Shown one piece after another: positions 55,781 through 63,860 of a stretch of DNA of 64,000 bases. The stretch comes from Methanobrevibacter millerae (GTDB taxonomy: Archaea > Methanobacteriota > Methanobacteria > Methanobacteriales > Methanobacteriaceae). How positions within the stretch are numbered: position 1 is the first letter of the stretch; each line of letters opens with the position of its first letter. The position numbers and the translations under genes are program-made. The DNA lies in the NCBI RefSeq assembly GCF_900103415.1, contig NZ_FMXB01000008.1, positions 50,676 through 114,675 on the forward strand. The letters are read 5' to 3'. The notes under the pieces were generated by a model. That model was not told the origin of the DNA, made no database searches, and worked only from the letters and a program-made list of their open reading frames with translations.

Positions 55781-55978
55781 ATGACTGACAAAGACCAAGT
55801 AAACAGGTTATTTAACCAATTTAAAAATAAAAATGTAACTGTAGAATTAAGAGACAACAATCAGGCTGAAGGTAAAATAATAGCCATTGACAATTACTTA
55901 AACATCGTTTTGGAAAACGATAATGGTATACAGACCTTAAAAGGTGGAAACATAGTTTTTGTTAGCTTAAAAGAATAA
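55781..55978 (+). CDS. Lsm/Sm-like RNA-binding protein
   Basis: A 65-aa archaeal Lsm protein that forms a heptameric ring binding U-rich RNA. The Sm1 motif is KNVTVELRDNNQAEGKIIAI with DNYLNIVLEN, and Sm2 is LKGGNIVFVSL. The start is ATG 55781 (MTDKDQ); a TTG nine bases upstream is too close to the binding site AAAAGGA. Confidence 0.93.
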   Translation: MTDKDQVNRLFNQFKNKNVTVELRDNNQAEGKIIAIDNYLNIVLENDNGIQTLKGGNIVFVSLKE

Positions 55979-55996
55979 CCCAAACACCACTTTTTT

Positions 55997-57004
55997 CTAA
56001 CTTAAGTCCACTTCAATACCCAGAATCTCTTTTTCACCATTGAAAACATCTCGGGCAATTTGGGCTGCACCGATAGCTCCGGATTCCTTTGATATTGCTC
56101 TCAGTTCGTATTTTCCCTTGAAGTATTTGTTAATTTCATCTTCAAAGTTAAACGGTTCGGTTGCAGATCCGACAGAACCTGTGAGAACAATTCCTTCAAT
56201 ATCATTTTCACAGACCACATCCAGTCCGGCTATTTCCATTGCAACGGTCATTATCAATGTGTCAATAGCTAATTTGGCCTTTTCATCACCGTTGACATAG
56301 TTTTCCAGAAGCTGGTCTTTCATGTTGGCTACCTTTCCGTCGATTCCGGCTATTTTTATTGCACCGGCATGTGAAAAGCATTCGTTTGCAGTTTTTCTGC
56401 CTTCATCGATATCGCGTATCATCTCCAGGTCAATCGGTCCGTGGACAATGCCCATAGCGCCGAGACAGGCATCGATTGCCCCCTTAATTTTAGAATCCTC
56501 AATAAGTATGTCTACGCTGTTGGATGATATGTCCGCAACGATGAAATTTTTCCATCCGGTTTCCTTCAATGCATTATATGAGATGCTCACCTTCTCAGGA
56601 CTGGCCTGATGTGAATAGGCAGCATTAAACAGCTCGTTCAGTGAAGTTGAATTCTTGTGAAGGCCAGGTATCATGATTGTTGGAATGTTTGAACTTTCAA
56701 GTTCGGAAAACACTGATGTTCCGCCTCCGGTAACCTTTCCTGCACCTGCAATAGATAAGATTCCCCTGTCTTCAACCTTGTCAATGGGCAAGATCCTGTT
56801 GAATCCGTCACCCATTGCGTAAGTGATTGCCATTAATTTAACAGAGCTAAAATCGCATCTTTTGGACAATTCCTCAATGGCTGACACCTTTCCGCTTTTG
56901 GAATCTTCCCTATCGATTTTAAAAACGTCCAGAATTTCCTCATCATCAGACATTATGCAAAAAGAGATGCCGGTAGTACCGTGATCCATTCCAATAAAAG
57001 TCAT
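55997..57004 (-). CDS. methanogenesis marker protein 12 (ASKHA-like)
   Basis: A 335-aa member of the methanogen-specific marker 12 family. The ASKHA/acetate-kinase-hsp70 phosphate loop is MDHGTTGISFCIM at the N-terminus and a late VLTGSVGSATEP near 285 matches the second phosphate/adenosine loop. The family is found in methanogens with no firmly established role; a kinase or carbamoyl-transfer-like reaction is possible. Start ATG 57004 is set by GGGGAG; the frame extends six codons. Confidence 0.9.
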   Translation of the reverse strand: MTFIGMDHGTTGISFCIMSDDEEILDVFKIDREDSKSGKVSAIEELSKRCDFSSVKLMAITYAMGDGFNRILPIDKVEDRGILSIAGAGKVTGGGTSVFSELESSNIPTIMIPGLHKNSTSLNELFNAAYSHQASPEKVSISYNALKETGWKNFIVADISSNSVDILIEDSKIKGAIDACLGAMGIVHGPIDLEMIRDIDEGRKTANECFSHAGAIKIAGIDGKVANMKDQLLENYVNGDEKAKLAIDTLIMTVAMEIAGLDVVCENDIEGIVLTGSVGSATEPFNFEDEINKYFKGKYELRAISKESGAIGAAQIARDVFNGEKEILGIEVDLS

Positions 57005-57044
57005 ATACAACTCCCCAAACAATATAACTTTTAAAAATTAATAA

Positions 57045-57080
57045 TAAAAAAAAAGTTTAAAGATGAATTTAATCATCTTT
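57045..57080 (-). terminator. ilvC terminator
   Basis: AAAGATGA and TCATCTTT (plus 57059-57066 and 57073-57080) pair perfectly; on the minus strand AAACTTTTTTTTT follows. The stop codon is in the loop. Confidence 0.75.
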
Positions 57081-58061
57081 TTGTAATCCGCAAGCTTTTC
57101 TTAGTCTTTCACCGACAATTTCAATGTCTTTTTGACTTTCTGCAGCTCTCATTTCTTTCAAGTTAGCTCCGTCGGTAGCGTTTTCATCGCCCCATTCTTT
57201 TTTGAATGTTCCATCTTGGATTTCAGTTAAAACTTGTTTCATACCGTCTTTTGCTTCTTGAGTAATGATTCTGGAACCTCTGGTTAAACCACCGAATTCT
57301 GCAGTGTTACTTACGTCTGTCCACATTCCTGCGAAACCTTTTTCATAGATTAAGTCAACGATGAGTTTTACTTCGTGACAGGTTTCGAAGTATGCGATTT
57401 CAGGCTGGTATCCTGCTTCAACTAAAGTTGTGAATCCTGCATTGATCAGTTCGGTAATACCTCCGCATAAAACGGTCTGTTCACCGAAGAGGTCAGTTTC
57501 GGTTTCTTCCTTGAAAGTGGTTTCCAAAACACCTGCTTTAGTTAATCCACAGGCTTTTGCCATACCCAATGCGAGCTGTAAAGCGTCACCGGTTGCGTCA
57601 TTTTCGACTGCTACTAAACCTGGAATACCGAATCCTTCTTCGTAGGTTCTTCTTACCATTGATCCAGGTCCTTTAGGTGCAAACATTACGACATTAACGT
57701 CTTCGTTTGGCTTGATTAATCCGAAGTGGATGTTGTAACCGTGAGAGAATGAAATGGTGTTGCCGCTTTCTACATATTGTGCAATCTGTTCATTGTATAC
57801 TCTTTCCTGGATTTCATCAGGCAATAATATGTGGATGATGTCTGCTTCCTTGGCAGCGTCTTCAATTGTCTTTACGGTCATGCCGTCTTCCTGAATGAGA
57901 TTCCAGGAACTTCCGTTTTCACGGGCCCCGACAATTACGTTAAGTCCACTGTCGGCCATGTTTCTTGATTGTGCTCTACCTTGTGAACCATAACCGATAA
58001 CGGCGATGGTTTTTCCTTCAAGTGCATCTGTATCTACGTCTGCGTCATAATACATTTTCAT
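57069..58061 (-). CDS. ilvC: ketol-acid reductoisomerase
   Basis: NADPH-dependent enzyme converting acetolactate (or acetohydroxybutyrate) to the dihydroxy acid in Val/Ile synthesis. The 330-aa class I protein has the Rossmann loop [19 protein letters not shown] near 25 and the acidic metal-binding [12 protein letters not shown] near 190. GGAG precedes the ATG. It lies downstream of ilvB-ilvN-cab on the same strand. Confidence 0.97.
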   Translation of the reverse strand: MKMYYDADVDTDALEGKTIAVIGYGSQGRAQSRNMADSGLNVIVGARENGSSWNLIQEDGMTVKTIEDAAKEADIIHILLPDEIQERVYNEQIAQYVESGNTISFSHGYNIHFGLIKPNEDVNVVMFAPKGPGSMVRRTYEEGFGIPGLVAVENDATGDALQLALGMAKACGLTKAGVLETTFKEETETDLFGEQTVLCGGITELINAGFTTLVEAGYQPEIAYFETCHEVKLIVDLIYEKGFAGMWTDVSNTAEFGGLTRGSRIITQEAKDGMKQVLTEIQDGTFKKEWGDENATDGANLKEMRAAESQKDIEIVGERLRKACGLQKDD

Positions 58062-58144
58062 TTTTTATCGTCTCCTATAAAAAATAATTATATAAAAATA
58101 ATATTGATTTTGACATTTAAATAAATAACTAATAGAAATAAAAA

Positions 58145-58180
58145 AAATTATTAATAGATGATTTAATAACCATCTACTAA
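58145..58180 (-). terminator. cab terminator
   Basis: On the minus strand TTATTAA pairs with TTAATAA across an 8-base loop, followed by TTTTTTTT. The stop codon TAA of the carbonic anhydrase gene ends the 5' arm. Confidence 0.65.
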
Positions 58181-58690
58181 AACTTTCAATTCGCCGGTCA
58201 CGATATCGATGATGAGGCCGTGTACCGGTACATCAGGGATTAAAGGGTGATTTTTGATTTTTTCAACAACGTTTTTAACGTTTTCTTCTTCGTCGTCGAA
58301 TCCGCCAATCCATTCAGCCAAATCGTATTTGGCAATGTCTTCTTCCTTGATTCCTCTTGCAAGCATTTTTTCCTTTAGGGCTTCAGCGTCAGCGCCTGCC
58401 ATACCGCATTCGGTGTGACCGACAACAAGTACCTCTTCAGCTCCAAGGTTGTATAAAGCTGCTCCGATGGATCTGATTGCATCTTCACCGACGATGGAGT
58501 TACCTGCATTTCTTACGATTTTTGCGTCTCCTCTTTTTAAACCTAACGCAGGTTCAAAAAAGTCAATCAGCCTGCAGTCCATACATGTTAAAATAGCTAA
58601 TTTTTTAGCTGCGTGGTGAGACATCTCAGTTCCTTCAAAGTTTTCAACAAATTCCTTATTATCTTTTAATACGTTTTCCAAAATTGTCAT
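58163..58690 (-). CDS. cab: beta-class carbonic anhydrase (Cab type)
   Basis: A 175-aa zinc enzyme interconverting CO2 and bicarbonate. Ligands are Cys36 and the HTEC pair His92/Cys95, with the Asp-Arg dyad in CMDCR (Asp38, Arg40). The short size and sequence follow the Methanothermobacter Cab plant/archaeal-like clade. It lies 2 bases after ilvN, between the acetolactate synthase genes and ilvC; CO2 release by acetolactate synthase gives a possible reason for the linkage, which is inference. Confidence 0.95.
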   Translation of the reverse strand: MTILENVLKDNKEFVENFEGTEMSHHAAKKLAILTCMDCRLIDFFEPALGLKRGDAKIVRNAGNSIVGEDAIRSIGAALYNLGAEEVLVVGHTECGMAGADAEALKEKMLARGIKEEDIAKYDLAEWIGGFDDEEENVKNVVEKIKNHPLIPDVPVHGLIIDIVTGELKVLVDGY

Positions 58691-58692
58691 TT

Positions 58693-59178
58693 TTAAACTC
58701 CCCTTGCCATTGCAGTGAGTCCGGTTCTTGAAATCCTTTTGATTCCATAACCTTTCAATAAAGATATAAATGCATTTATTTTTTCCATATCTCCAGTAAT
58801 TTCAATTATTAACGTTTCTTCAGTAACGTCAACAATATTGGCTCTGAAGATATTTACATACTGCATTATTTCAGCTCTTGCCTTTTCATTGGGAATATTG
58901 ACTTTTACAAGACATAATTCCCTTTTAACAGCATTTTTAGAAATATCTTTAATCTTGATAACATCAACCTGTTTATTCAGTTGCTTTGTGACCTGTTCCA
59001 ATATCTTGTCATCGGCCTTTACGGCAATAACCATTCTTGCCAATCCATCCACTTCGGACTGGCCTACCGTAATGCTGTCAATATTGAAACCTCTTCTTGT
59101 AAAGAGTCCTGCGACCTTCTGTAAAACTCCAGGCTTGTTTTCAACCAATGTGCTTATAACATGATACCTTTCCTGCAT
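58693..59178 (-). CDS. ilvN: acetolactate synthase small (regulatory) subunit
   Basis: A 161-aa regulatory subunit. N-terminal ACT domain (YHVISTLVENKPGVLQKVAGLFTRRGFNIDSI) binds Val for feedback inhibition and the C-terminal half ends GLTAMARG as usual. It directly abuts ilvB (stop and start adjacent). Confidence 0.96.
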   Translation of the reverse strand: MQERYHVISTLVENKPGVLQKVAGLFTRRGFNIDSITVGQSEVDGLARMVIAVKADDKILEQVTKQLNKQVDVIKIKDISKNAVKRELCLVKVNIPNEKARAEIMQYVNIFRANIVDVTEETLIIEITGDMEKINAFISLLKGYGIKRISRTGLTAMARGV

Positions 59179-60873
59179 TTAAATCACATCTTTTTCAAGT
59201 TTGTATTCACCAATCATCTCATTGATGCCTGCTCCTGGAGGCAGCATCGGAAGCGTCTCTTCTGAATCTATTATTACGTCAATCAATATTGCTTCATTAT
59301 CCTTGATTGCGGTTTTTAATGCCTCTTTCGTTTCGCCAGGTTTTTCCACCCTTAAGGCATTGACACCGAAGCTTTCAGCCAGCTTGACAAAGTCAGGGCT
59401 TTGGCCGAATTTGGTCTCGGAATGTCTTCTGTCATACAATAGGCTTTGCCATTGATATACCATTCCCAAAGTCCTGTTTTCAAATACCATGGCGATTACA
59501 GGTATATCATAGTCATGGACAGTTGCCAGTTCCTGACATACCATAAGAAATCCGCCGTCTCCGTTGACTGAAACGACAACGTCTTCGGGACATGCGACCT
59601 TTGCGCCGATTGCTGAAGGGAATCCGAATCCCATCGTTCCAAGCCCGCCGGATGAAATGAACTTGCGAGGCTTCTGGGTATCGTAAAAGTGAGCCGCCCA
59701 CATCTGATTCTGACCGACATCGGTTGTAAGGATTGAATCGGGAGTTAATACTTCGCTGATTTCCTTAATGACCCTCTGCGGCTTGAGCGGAACATCATCA
59801 TAAGTCATTCTAGGCAGCAAATCCTCTTTTCTTTTTTGGATTTTACTGGTCCATGCATTTACTTTATCTGATACATTATAATCTTTAAATAATTTATTCA
59901 ATGAACTTAAAACATTTTTAGCATCCCCTACAATAGGCAAATCCACTTCAACGTTCTTGCCGATTTCTGCAGGGTCTATATCAATATGGATAACTTTGCT
60001 GTTGGGAACAAAGCTGTCAAGCCTTCCGGTAGTCCTGTCTGAAAACCTGACTCCGATAGCTATCAGCAAATCGCATTCGTTTACTGAATCGTTGGAAACC
60101 TTTCTTCCATGCATTCCAAGCATTCCCAATGCCAAATCATCGGTTTCGTCAATGGCTCCCTTACCTAAAAGTGAAGTCATTACAGGAGCGTTAATCAAAT
60201 GCGCAAACTCGTTGAGCTCACTGCAGGCGCCTGACAGAATAACACCGGCACCAACAAGTATCATCGGCCTTTCAGCTTCCTTGATTAGGTTATAGGCTTT
60301 TTTGATTTGTCTGGGATTACCCTTTAAGGTAGGATTATAGCCCGGCGTCTGGATTAAATCATCATTGAAATGCGTAAGTTCTCCTTCCTGAACTTCCTTT
60401 GGGACATCAATCAAAACCGGACCCGGCCTTCCACGAGTAGCCAAATCAAAGCTCGTTTTAATTATGGATGGCAATAAATTAGGATCTTTAGGCTGAAAGC
60501 TATGCTTGATAATAGGCATAGTGATTCCAATGATGTCAGCTTCCTGAAATGCGTCATTTCCTATTAAATGAGTCGGAACCTGACCGGTTATTGCTATAAT
60601 AGGTGAAGAATCCATGAAAGAAGTAGCAATCCCTGTTACTAAGTTAGTTGCACCTGGTCCGGATGTAGCCAAACACACACCCACTTTACCTGAAGCCCTT
60701 GCAAATCCGTCAGCTGCATGGGCTGCAGCCTGTTCGTGCCTTACCAGAATATGATTTATGTCTGAATCGTAGAGCATATCATAGAAAGGTATGGTCTGTC
60801 CTCCAGGATAACCAAATATAGTTTCTACTCCCATTTTTTTAAGGGATTCAATTATCGCTTCTCCGCCTCTCAT
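59179..60873 (-). CDS. ilvB: acetolactate synthase large subunit
   Basis: TPP-dependent catalytic subunit of 564 aa, condensing pyruvate with pyruvate or 2-oxobutyrate. The N-terminal PYR domain has FGYPGGQTIPFYD and the catalytic Glu in HEQAAAHAADGFARASG near 48. The FAD/middle domain follows, and the C-terminal PP domain has GDGGFLMVCQELATVHDYDIP with NRTLGMVYQWQ. First gene of ilvB-ilvN-cab, with ilvC downstream. Confidence 0.97.
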   Translation of the reverse strand: MRGGEAIIESLKKMGVETIFGYPGGQTIPFYDMLYDSDINHILVRHEQAAAHAADGFARASGKVGVCLATSGPGATNLVTGIATSFMDSSPIIAITGQVPTHLIGNDAFQEADIIGITMPIIKHSFQPKDPNLLPSIIKTSFDLATRGRPGPVLIDVPKEVQEGELTHFNDDLIQTPGYNPTLKGNPRQIKKAYNLIKEAERPMILVGAGVILSGACSELNEFAHLINAPVMTSLLGKGAIDETDDLALGMLGMHGRKVSNDSVNECDLLIAIGVRFSDRTTGRLDSFVPNSKVIHIDIDPAEIGKNVEVDLPIVGDAKNVLSSLNKLFKDYNVSDKVNAWTSKIQKRKEDLLPRMTYDDVPLKPQRVIKEISEVLTPDSILTTDVGQNQMWAAHFYDTQKPRKFISSGGLGTMGFGFPSAIGAKVACPEDVVVSVNGDGGFLMVCQELATVHDYDIPVIAMVFENRTLGMVYQWQSLLYDRRHSETKFGQSPDFVKLAESFGVNALRVEKPGETKEALKTAIKDNEAILIDVIIDSEETLPMLPPGAGINEMIGEYKLEKDVI

Positions 60874-60936
60874 TTCTAAAACCTTTTAAATTTTTATTAT
60901 AGGATAATTTTTGTATCGCTAGATATATATAATTAA

Positions 60937-61430
60937 TCAATTTTCAAAACAAACTTTTGAAAGGAATGAATCTGTTACGTTTCGGCAATATTCCTCATAT
61001 TCCTTGCCGAATTTTTCTTTAAGCCATTTATCCTAAGTATTTGCCATTGCCACTGATAGAACAATCCAGAATATGACAATCAATATCAGAAAGTACATAT
61101 TATGGAAAATGAATACCAGAACTGCGCAAATATGTAGGAAAACGGCATATATGGGATGCCTTACAAGTGAGTATACGCCGTCGGTTAGCAGCTTGCTGTT
61201 CTGGATTTTATCCCGAATACTGGACATTTTAACTGCAGAAACACATAAAAATACTGCATTAATGATTAATAGAATACCGAAAGCGAAAATAGCCAGTATA
61301 AAGGTTTCAGTTAAAAAACAGGAATCATTTTGCAGAATGAGAGATAATCGCTATAACGGTAATGATTGTTATCGGAAATAGGAGCCTACACCATATAATG
61401 GTAAAGTATTTTTCTGCGTAATGTTAATCA
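60937..61430 (-). pseudogene. decayed isoprenylcysteine methyltransferase-like membrane protein gene
   Basis: Remains of a small integral-membrane methyltransferase of the ICMT/PEMT type. The core LTDGVYSLVRHPIYAVF (61033-61227 frame) is diagnostic. An in-frame TAG at 61033-61035 interrupts it, and the frame then continues for 31 codons as DKWLKEKFGKEYEEYC, which is the normal C-terminus of the family. Upstream, the membrane helix ILAIFAFGILLIINAVF is in frame, but the N-terminal part (FTIIWCRLLFPITIITVIA) is in another frame, switching near 61335. No start codon fits. At least three lesions make this a pseudogene. Confidence 0.8.
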
Positions 61431-61509
61431 CCTAAAAGTTTATATATTCAAAAAAGTTAATATACTTTAGATAAAATTAATTAAACACAAGTAAGTAACA
61501 GAGGTTTTT

Positions 61510-61854
61510 ATGAAATATTCAAAAATCCTATGCCATAGACTGCCTGAAAGGAGTTTTCATTACAGGAATCATCAGTTCCCGGTTTGTGCAAGGTGCACCG
61601 GATTCTACACGGGTTTAGCAGTGTTTTTAATCTATAATTACTTTTTCACCGTACATTATAGCTTAACTTTATTGATAATCTCAATAATATTAATGATACC
61701 TGCTGCCGCTGATGGCTTTACGCAGCTCTTCGGATGGAGAGAAAGCAATAATAATTTAAGATTTCTTACAGGTTTCATTGGCGGAATAGGCTTGATTATT
61801 TTCATGAAAATAGCTATTAGAATTACATATTATTTGATAGGGGTGTATTTATGA
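61510..61854 (+). CDS. DUF2085 family membrane protein
   Basis: A 114-aa protein with the DUF2085 signature LCHRLPERSFHYRNHQFPVC followed by ARCTGFYTGL at the N-terminus (conserved Cys, His and Arg), then three hydrophobic spans. Function is unknown; the Cys/His set suggests metal or haem binding. GAGG precedes the ATG. Its stop overlaps the start of the next gene (ATGA), so they are coupled. Confidence 0.85.
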   Translation: MKYSKILCHRLPERSFHYRNHQFPVCARCTGFYTGLAVFLIYNYFFTVHYSLTLLIISIILMIPAAADGFTQLFGWRESNNNLRFLTGFIGGIGLIIFMKIAIRITYYLIGVYL

Positions 61855-62135
61855 TAATTTGTCCGGAATGTGGTGAAGAAAATCCTCAGGGAAGCAAATT
61901 CTGTAGAAAATGTGGTATTAATTTAGTGCATGAAGCTCCTCCAAAAGCGGAGCACATTAAGGCTGAAAAGGTAACGGTTGAAACGCAGCCTCCCAGAACC
62001 GAAGTAAAAAAGACAACCGTCCAAACAAACACGTCCACTACCACAACTAATAATAAAAAAGATAGTAACGATTGGATTCTGTGCTGTGTCTGTCTGTTCT
62101 TTATATTTATAATATTTGCAATTGTAGGACATTAA
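61851..62135 (+). CDS. zinc-ribbon protein with C-terminal membrane anchor
   Basis: A 94-aa protein: N-terminal zinc ribbon (CPECGEENPQGSKFCRKCG, Cys at 4/7 and 18/21), a Thr/Lys-rich flexible linker (about 30-70), and a C-terminal membrane helix (WILCCVCLFFIFIIFAIVG). The ribbon faces the cytoplasm. It is coupled to the DUF2085 gene and its 3' end overlaps convergent argF by 4 bases. Function unknown. Confidence 0.85.
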   Translation: MIICPECGEENPQGSKFCRKCGINLVHEAPPKAEHIKAEKVTVETQPPRTEVKKTTVQTNTSTTTTNNKKDSNDWILCCVCLFFIFIIFAIVGH

Positions 62136-63040
62136 TCCTTCATGTAATGGTAAAGAACAGCCTTTTGAGCGTGAAGTCTGTTTTCGGCCTGATCGTAAAC
62201 CACGGATTGCGGACCGTCAATTACCTCGGCGGAAACTTCCTGGCCCCTCACTGCAGGCAGACAGTGCATGAAAACGGCTTCATCATTAGCCAAATCCATC
62301 AGTTCACGGTTGACCTGATAAGGCATTAAATCTATTTCTCTTTGAGCCTTTTCGGCTTCATCGCCCATGCTTACCCATACGTCAGTATAGACAACATCTA
62401 CGTTTTCCAAAGCGACATTAATGTCATCTGTAATGGTTATTTCAGTATTTTTCTCATCGGCATACTTCAAGGCCTGATTAACGATTTCTTCTTTTGGCTC
62501 ATAGCCTTCAGGGCATGTTACAGACATATCCATTCCTAAAAGAGGAGCTATTAATAAAAGGGAATTGCATACGTTGTTTCCGTCACCGACGAAACATATT
62601 TTCTTGTTTTCAAAGGATCCGAAATGTTCCTTAATGGTCAACATGTCGGCCAAAGCCTGACAGGGGTGTTCAAGATTGGTCAGTCCGCTGATTACCGGCA
62701 CGTCTGAATACTTGGCAAGCTCAATGACATCATCATGTTCAATTGCCCTAATCATTATGCCGTCAACGAAACGGCTCAATACGCGTGCCGTATCTGAAAT
62801 AGGCTCTCCTCTGCCCATCTGTAAGTCATTTGATGATAGAAATATTGCTCTTCCGCCCAGCTGATACATTCCAACATCAAAGGAAACTCTTGTTCTTGTT
62901 GATGACTTCTGAAAAATCATTGCCAGGGTTTTTCCTTCCAAAGGCCTTTGCTCTTTTTTGCCTTCCTTAATCTGACCGGCCAAGTCAATAATGTATTCTA
63001 CTTCCTCTTTAATATCACAAACAGATAATAAGCTACCCAT
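62132..63040 (-). CDS. argF: ornithine carbamoyltransferase
   Basis: Makes citrulline from ornithine and carbamoyl phosphate. The 302-aa protein has the carbamoyl-phosphate motif KSSTRTRVSFDVGM near 50, HPCQALADMLTI near 130 and the ornithine/His-Cys-Leu-Pro motif FMHCLPAVRGQEV near 262. GAGGGG precedes the ATG. Confidence 0.97.
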   Translation of the reverse strand: MGSLLSVCDIKEEVEYIIDLAGQIKEGKKEQRPLEGKTLAMIFQKSSTRTRVSFDVGMYQLGGRAIFLSSNDLQMGRGEPISDTARVLSRFVDGIMIRAIEHDDVIELAKYSDVPVISGLTNLEHPCQALADMLTIKEHFGSFENKKICFVGDGNNVCNSLLLIAPLLGMDMSVTCPEGYEPKEEIVNQALKYADEKNTEITITDDINVALENVDVVYTDVWVSMGDEAEKAQREIDLMPYQVNRELMDLANDEAVFMHCLPAVRGQEVSAEVIDGPQSVVYDQAENRLHAQKAVLYHYMKD

Positions 63041-63091
63041 TAAAATCCCCTCTAAGAAAATTAGATATATATTATTTATTTATATTAAATG

Positions 63092-63700
63092 TTATGTTTT
63101 CATTTTAAACATTATATCACGGATTGTAGAAATTACAGGCACTAAAAAGAACAGATAGATGAAATTACAGGAAACATTGAAATCCAAGAGATTCACGATT
63201 ATGGTCAATCCCATTATGATTAAAAATGTGTGGTAGGTATATTTTCTTTCTTTTTTGGATAATTCTGCTTCAAGAAATCCCCTTTTGTCGGCATACCAGA
63301 ACATCAAAGTGAAAAATATCAACGTCAGAAATATGTTTAAGCCGAACAAAACGTTTGCAACGAAAAACTGTGAATACGTTCCGATAATGGACGTTGTAAA
63401 TGGAATGAAAGATATACATGCCAGAAAGAATATATTGAACCACAGATACGGGATATCAAAGCCAGTAATTTTAATGAATTCATGATGGTAAATCCAGAAT
63501 GATGCTATTAATATGAAACTGACCAAAGTAATGCCTATGCTTGGAATAAGAGAATGAATAAAAGCAATGAAGTCTCCTTCAGATAATATCTGTATTTCAG
63601 GAAGAGCCATTCCAAAAATGAGCAGGGTCATGACCATTCCAAAAATGCCGTCGGTAAGGCCCATCATTAACCACATATCTACAGAATAATATAAAATCAT
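63092..63700 (-). CDS. TMEM175-like (DUF1211) membrane protein
   Basis: A 202-aa protein with about six hydrophobic spans. The first carries LMMGLTDGIFGMVMTLLIFGMALPEI, the archaeal variant of the (F)SDGxFAIxxTLL filter motif of the TMEM175 potassium channels. The usual N-terminal Arg before the motif is replaced (DMWLMMG). The only start with a binding site is the ATG at 63700, and that GGGGAGG site belongs to the hairpin at the end of the neighbouring IS element, so the insertion may have replaced the native 5' end. Ion selectivity is not certain. Confidence 0.8.
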   Translation of the reverse strand: MILYYSVDMWLMMGLTDGIFGMVMTLLIFGMALPEIQILSEGDFIAFIHSLIPSIGITLVSFILIASFWIYHHEFIKITGFDIPYLWFNIFFLACISFIPFTTSIIGTYSQFFVANVLFGLNIFLTLIFFTLMFWYADKRGFLEAELSKKERKYTYHTFLIIMGLTIIVNLLDFNVSCNFIYLFFLVPVISTIRDIMFKMKT

Positions 63701-63704
63701 TGAA

Positions 63705-63733
63705 CCTCCCCGACCTTTTAGAGGTCGGGGATT
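63705..63733 (-). mobile_element. right-end hairpin of an IS200/IS605-type element
   Basis: CCCCGACCT (63708-63716) pairs perfectly with AGGTCGGGG (63722-63730) around a 5-base loop, downstream of the tnpB stop. Subterminal perfect hairpins at the ends, recognised as single strand, are the hallmark of these elements. On the minus strand it is followed by AGGTTCAATG, so the element boundary is probably within a few bases of 63700-63705. Confidence 0.65.
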
Positions 63734-63860
63734 CCTAGATTTTTTTTTGCTTAATAGTCTATTAAGTCTGAACTAGGCTATCCCCGTCGCACCAACGGTT
63801 CAGTATATTAATTGCGGCATTTACATCCCTATCAAGTATTTTTCCACATTTCGGACACAT
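63705..63860 (-). ncRNA. possible omega-RNA (reRNA) of TnpB
   Basis: TnpB guide RNAs are known to span the 3' end of tnpB and run to the element's right end. Here that interval holds a hairpin across the stop codon (CTTAATA/TATTAAG, 63750-63766) and the terminal GC-rich hairpin at 63708-63730. Presence is inferred from the family; exact ends are not visible. Confidence 0.35.

Noticed and set aside
60937..61227. Pyrrolysine-type readthrough of TAG in the methyltransferase-like ORF
   Set aside because: A frameshift and lost start in the same gene point to a pseudogene, and no pyl genes are seen in the window.
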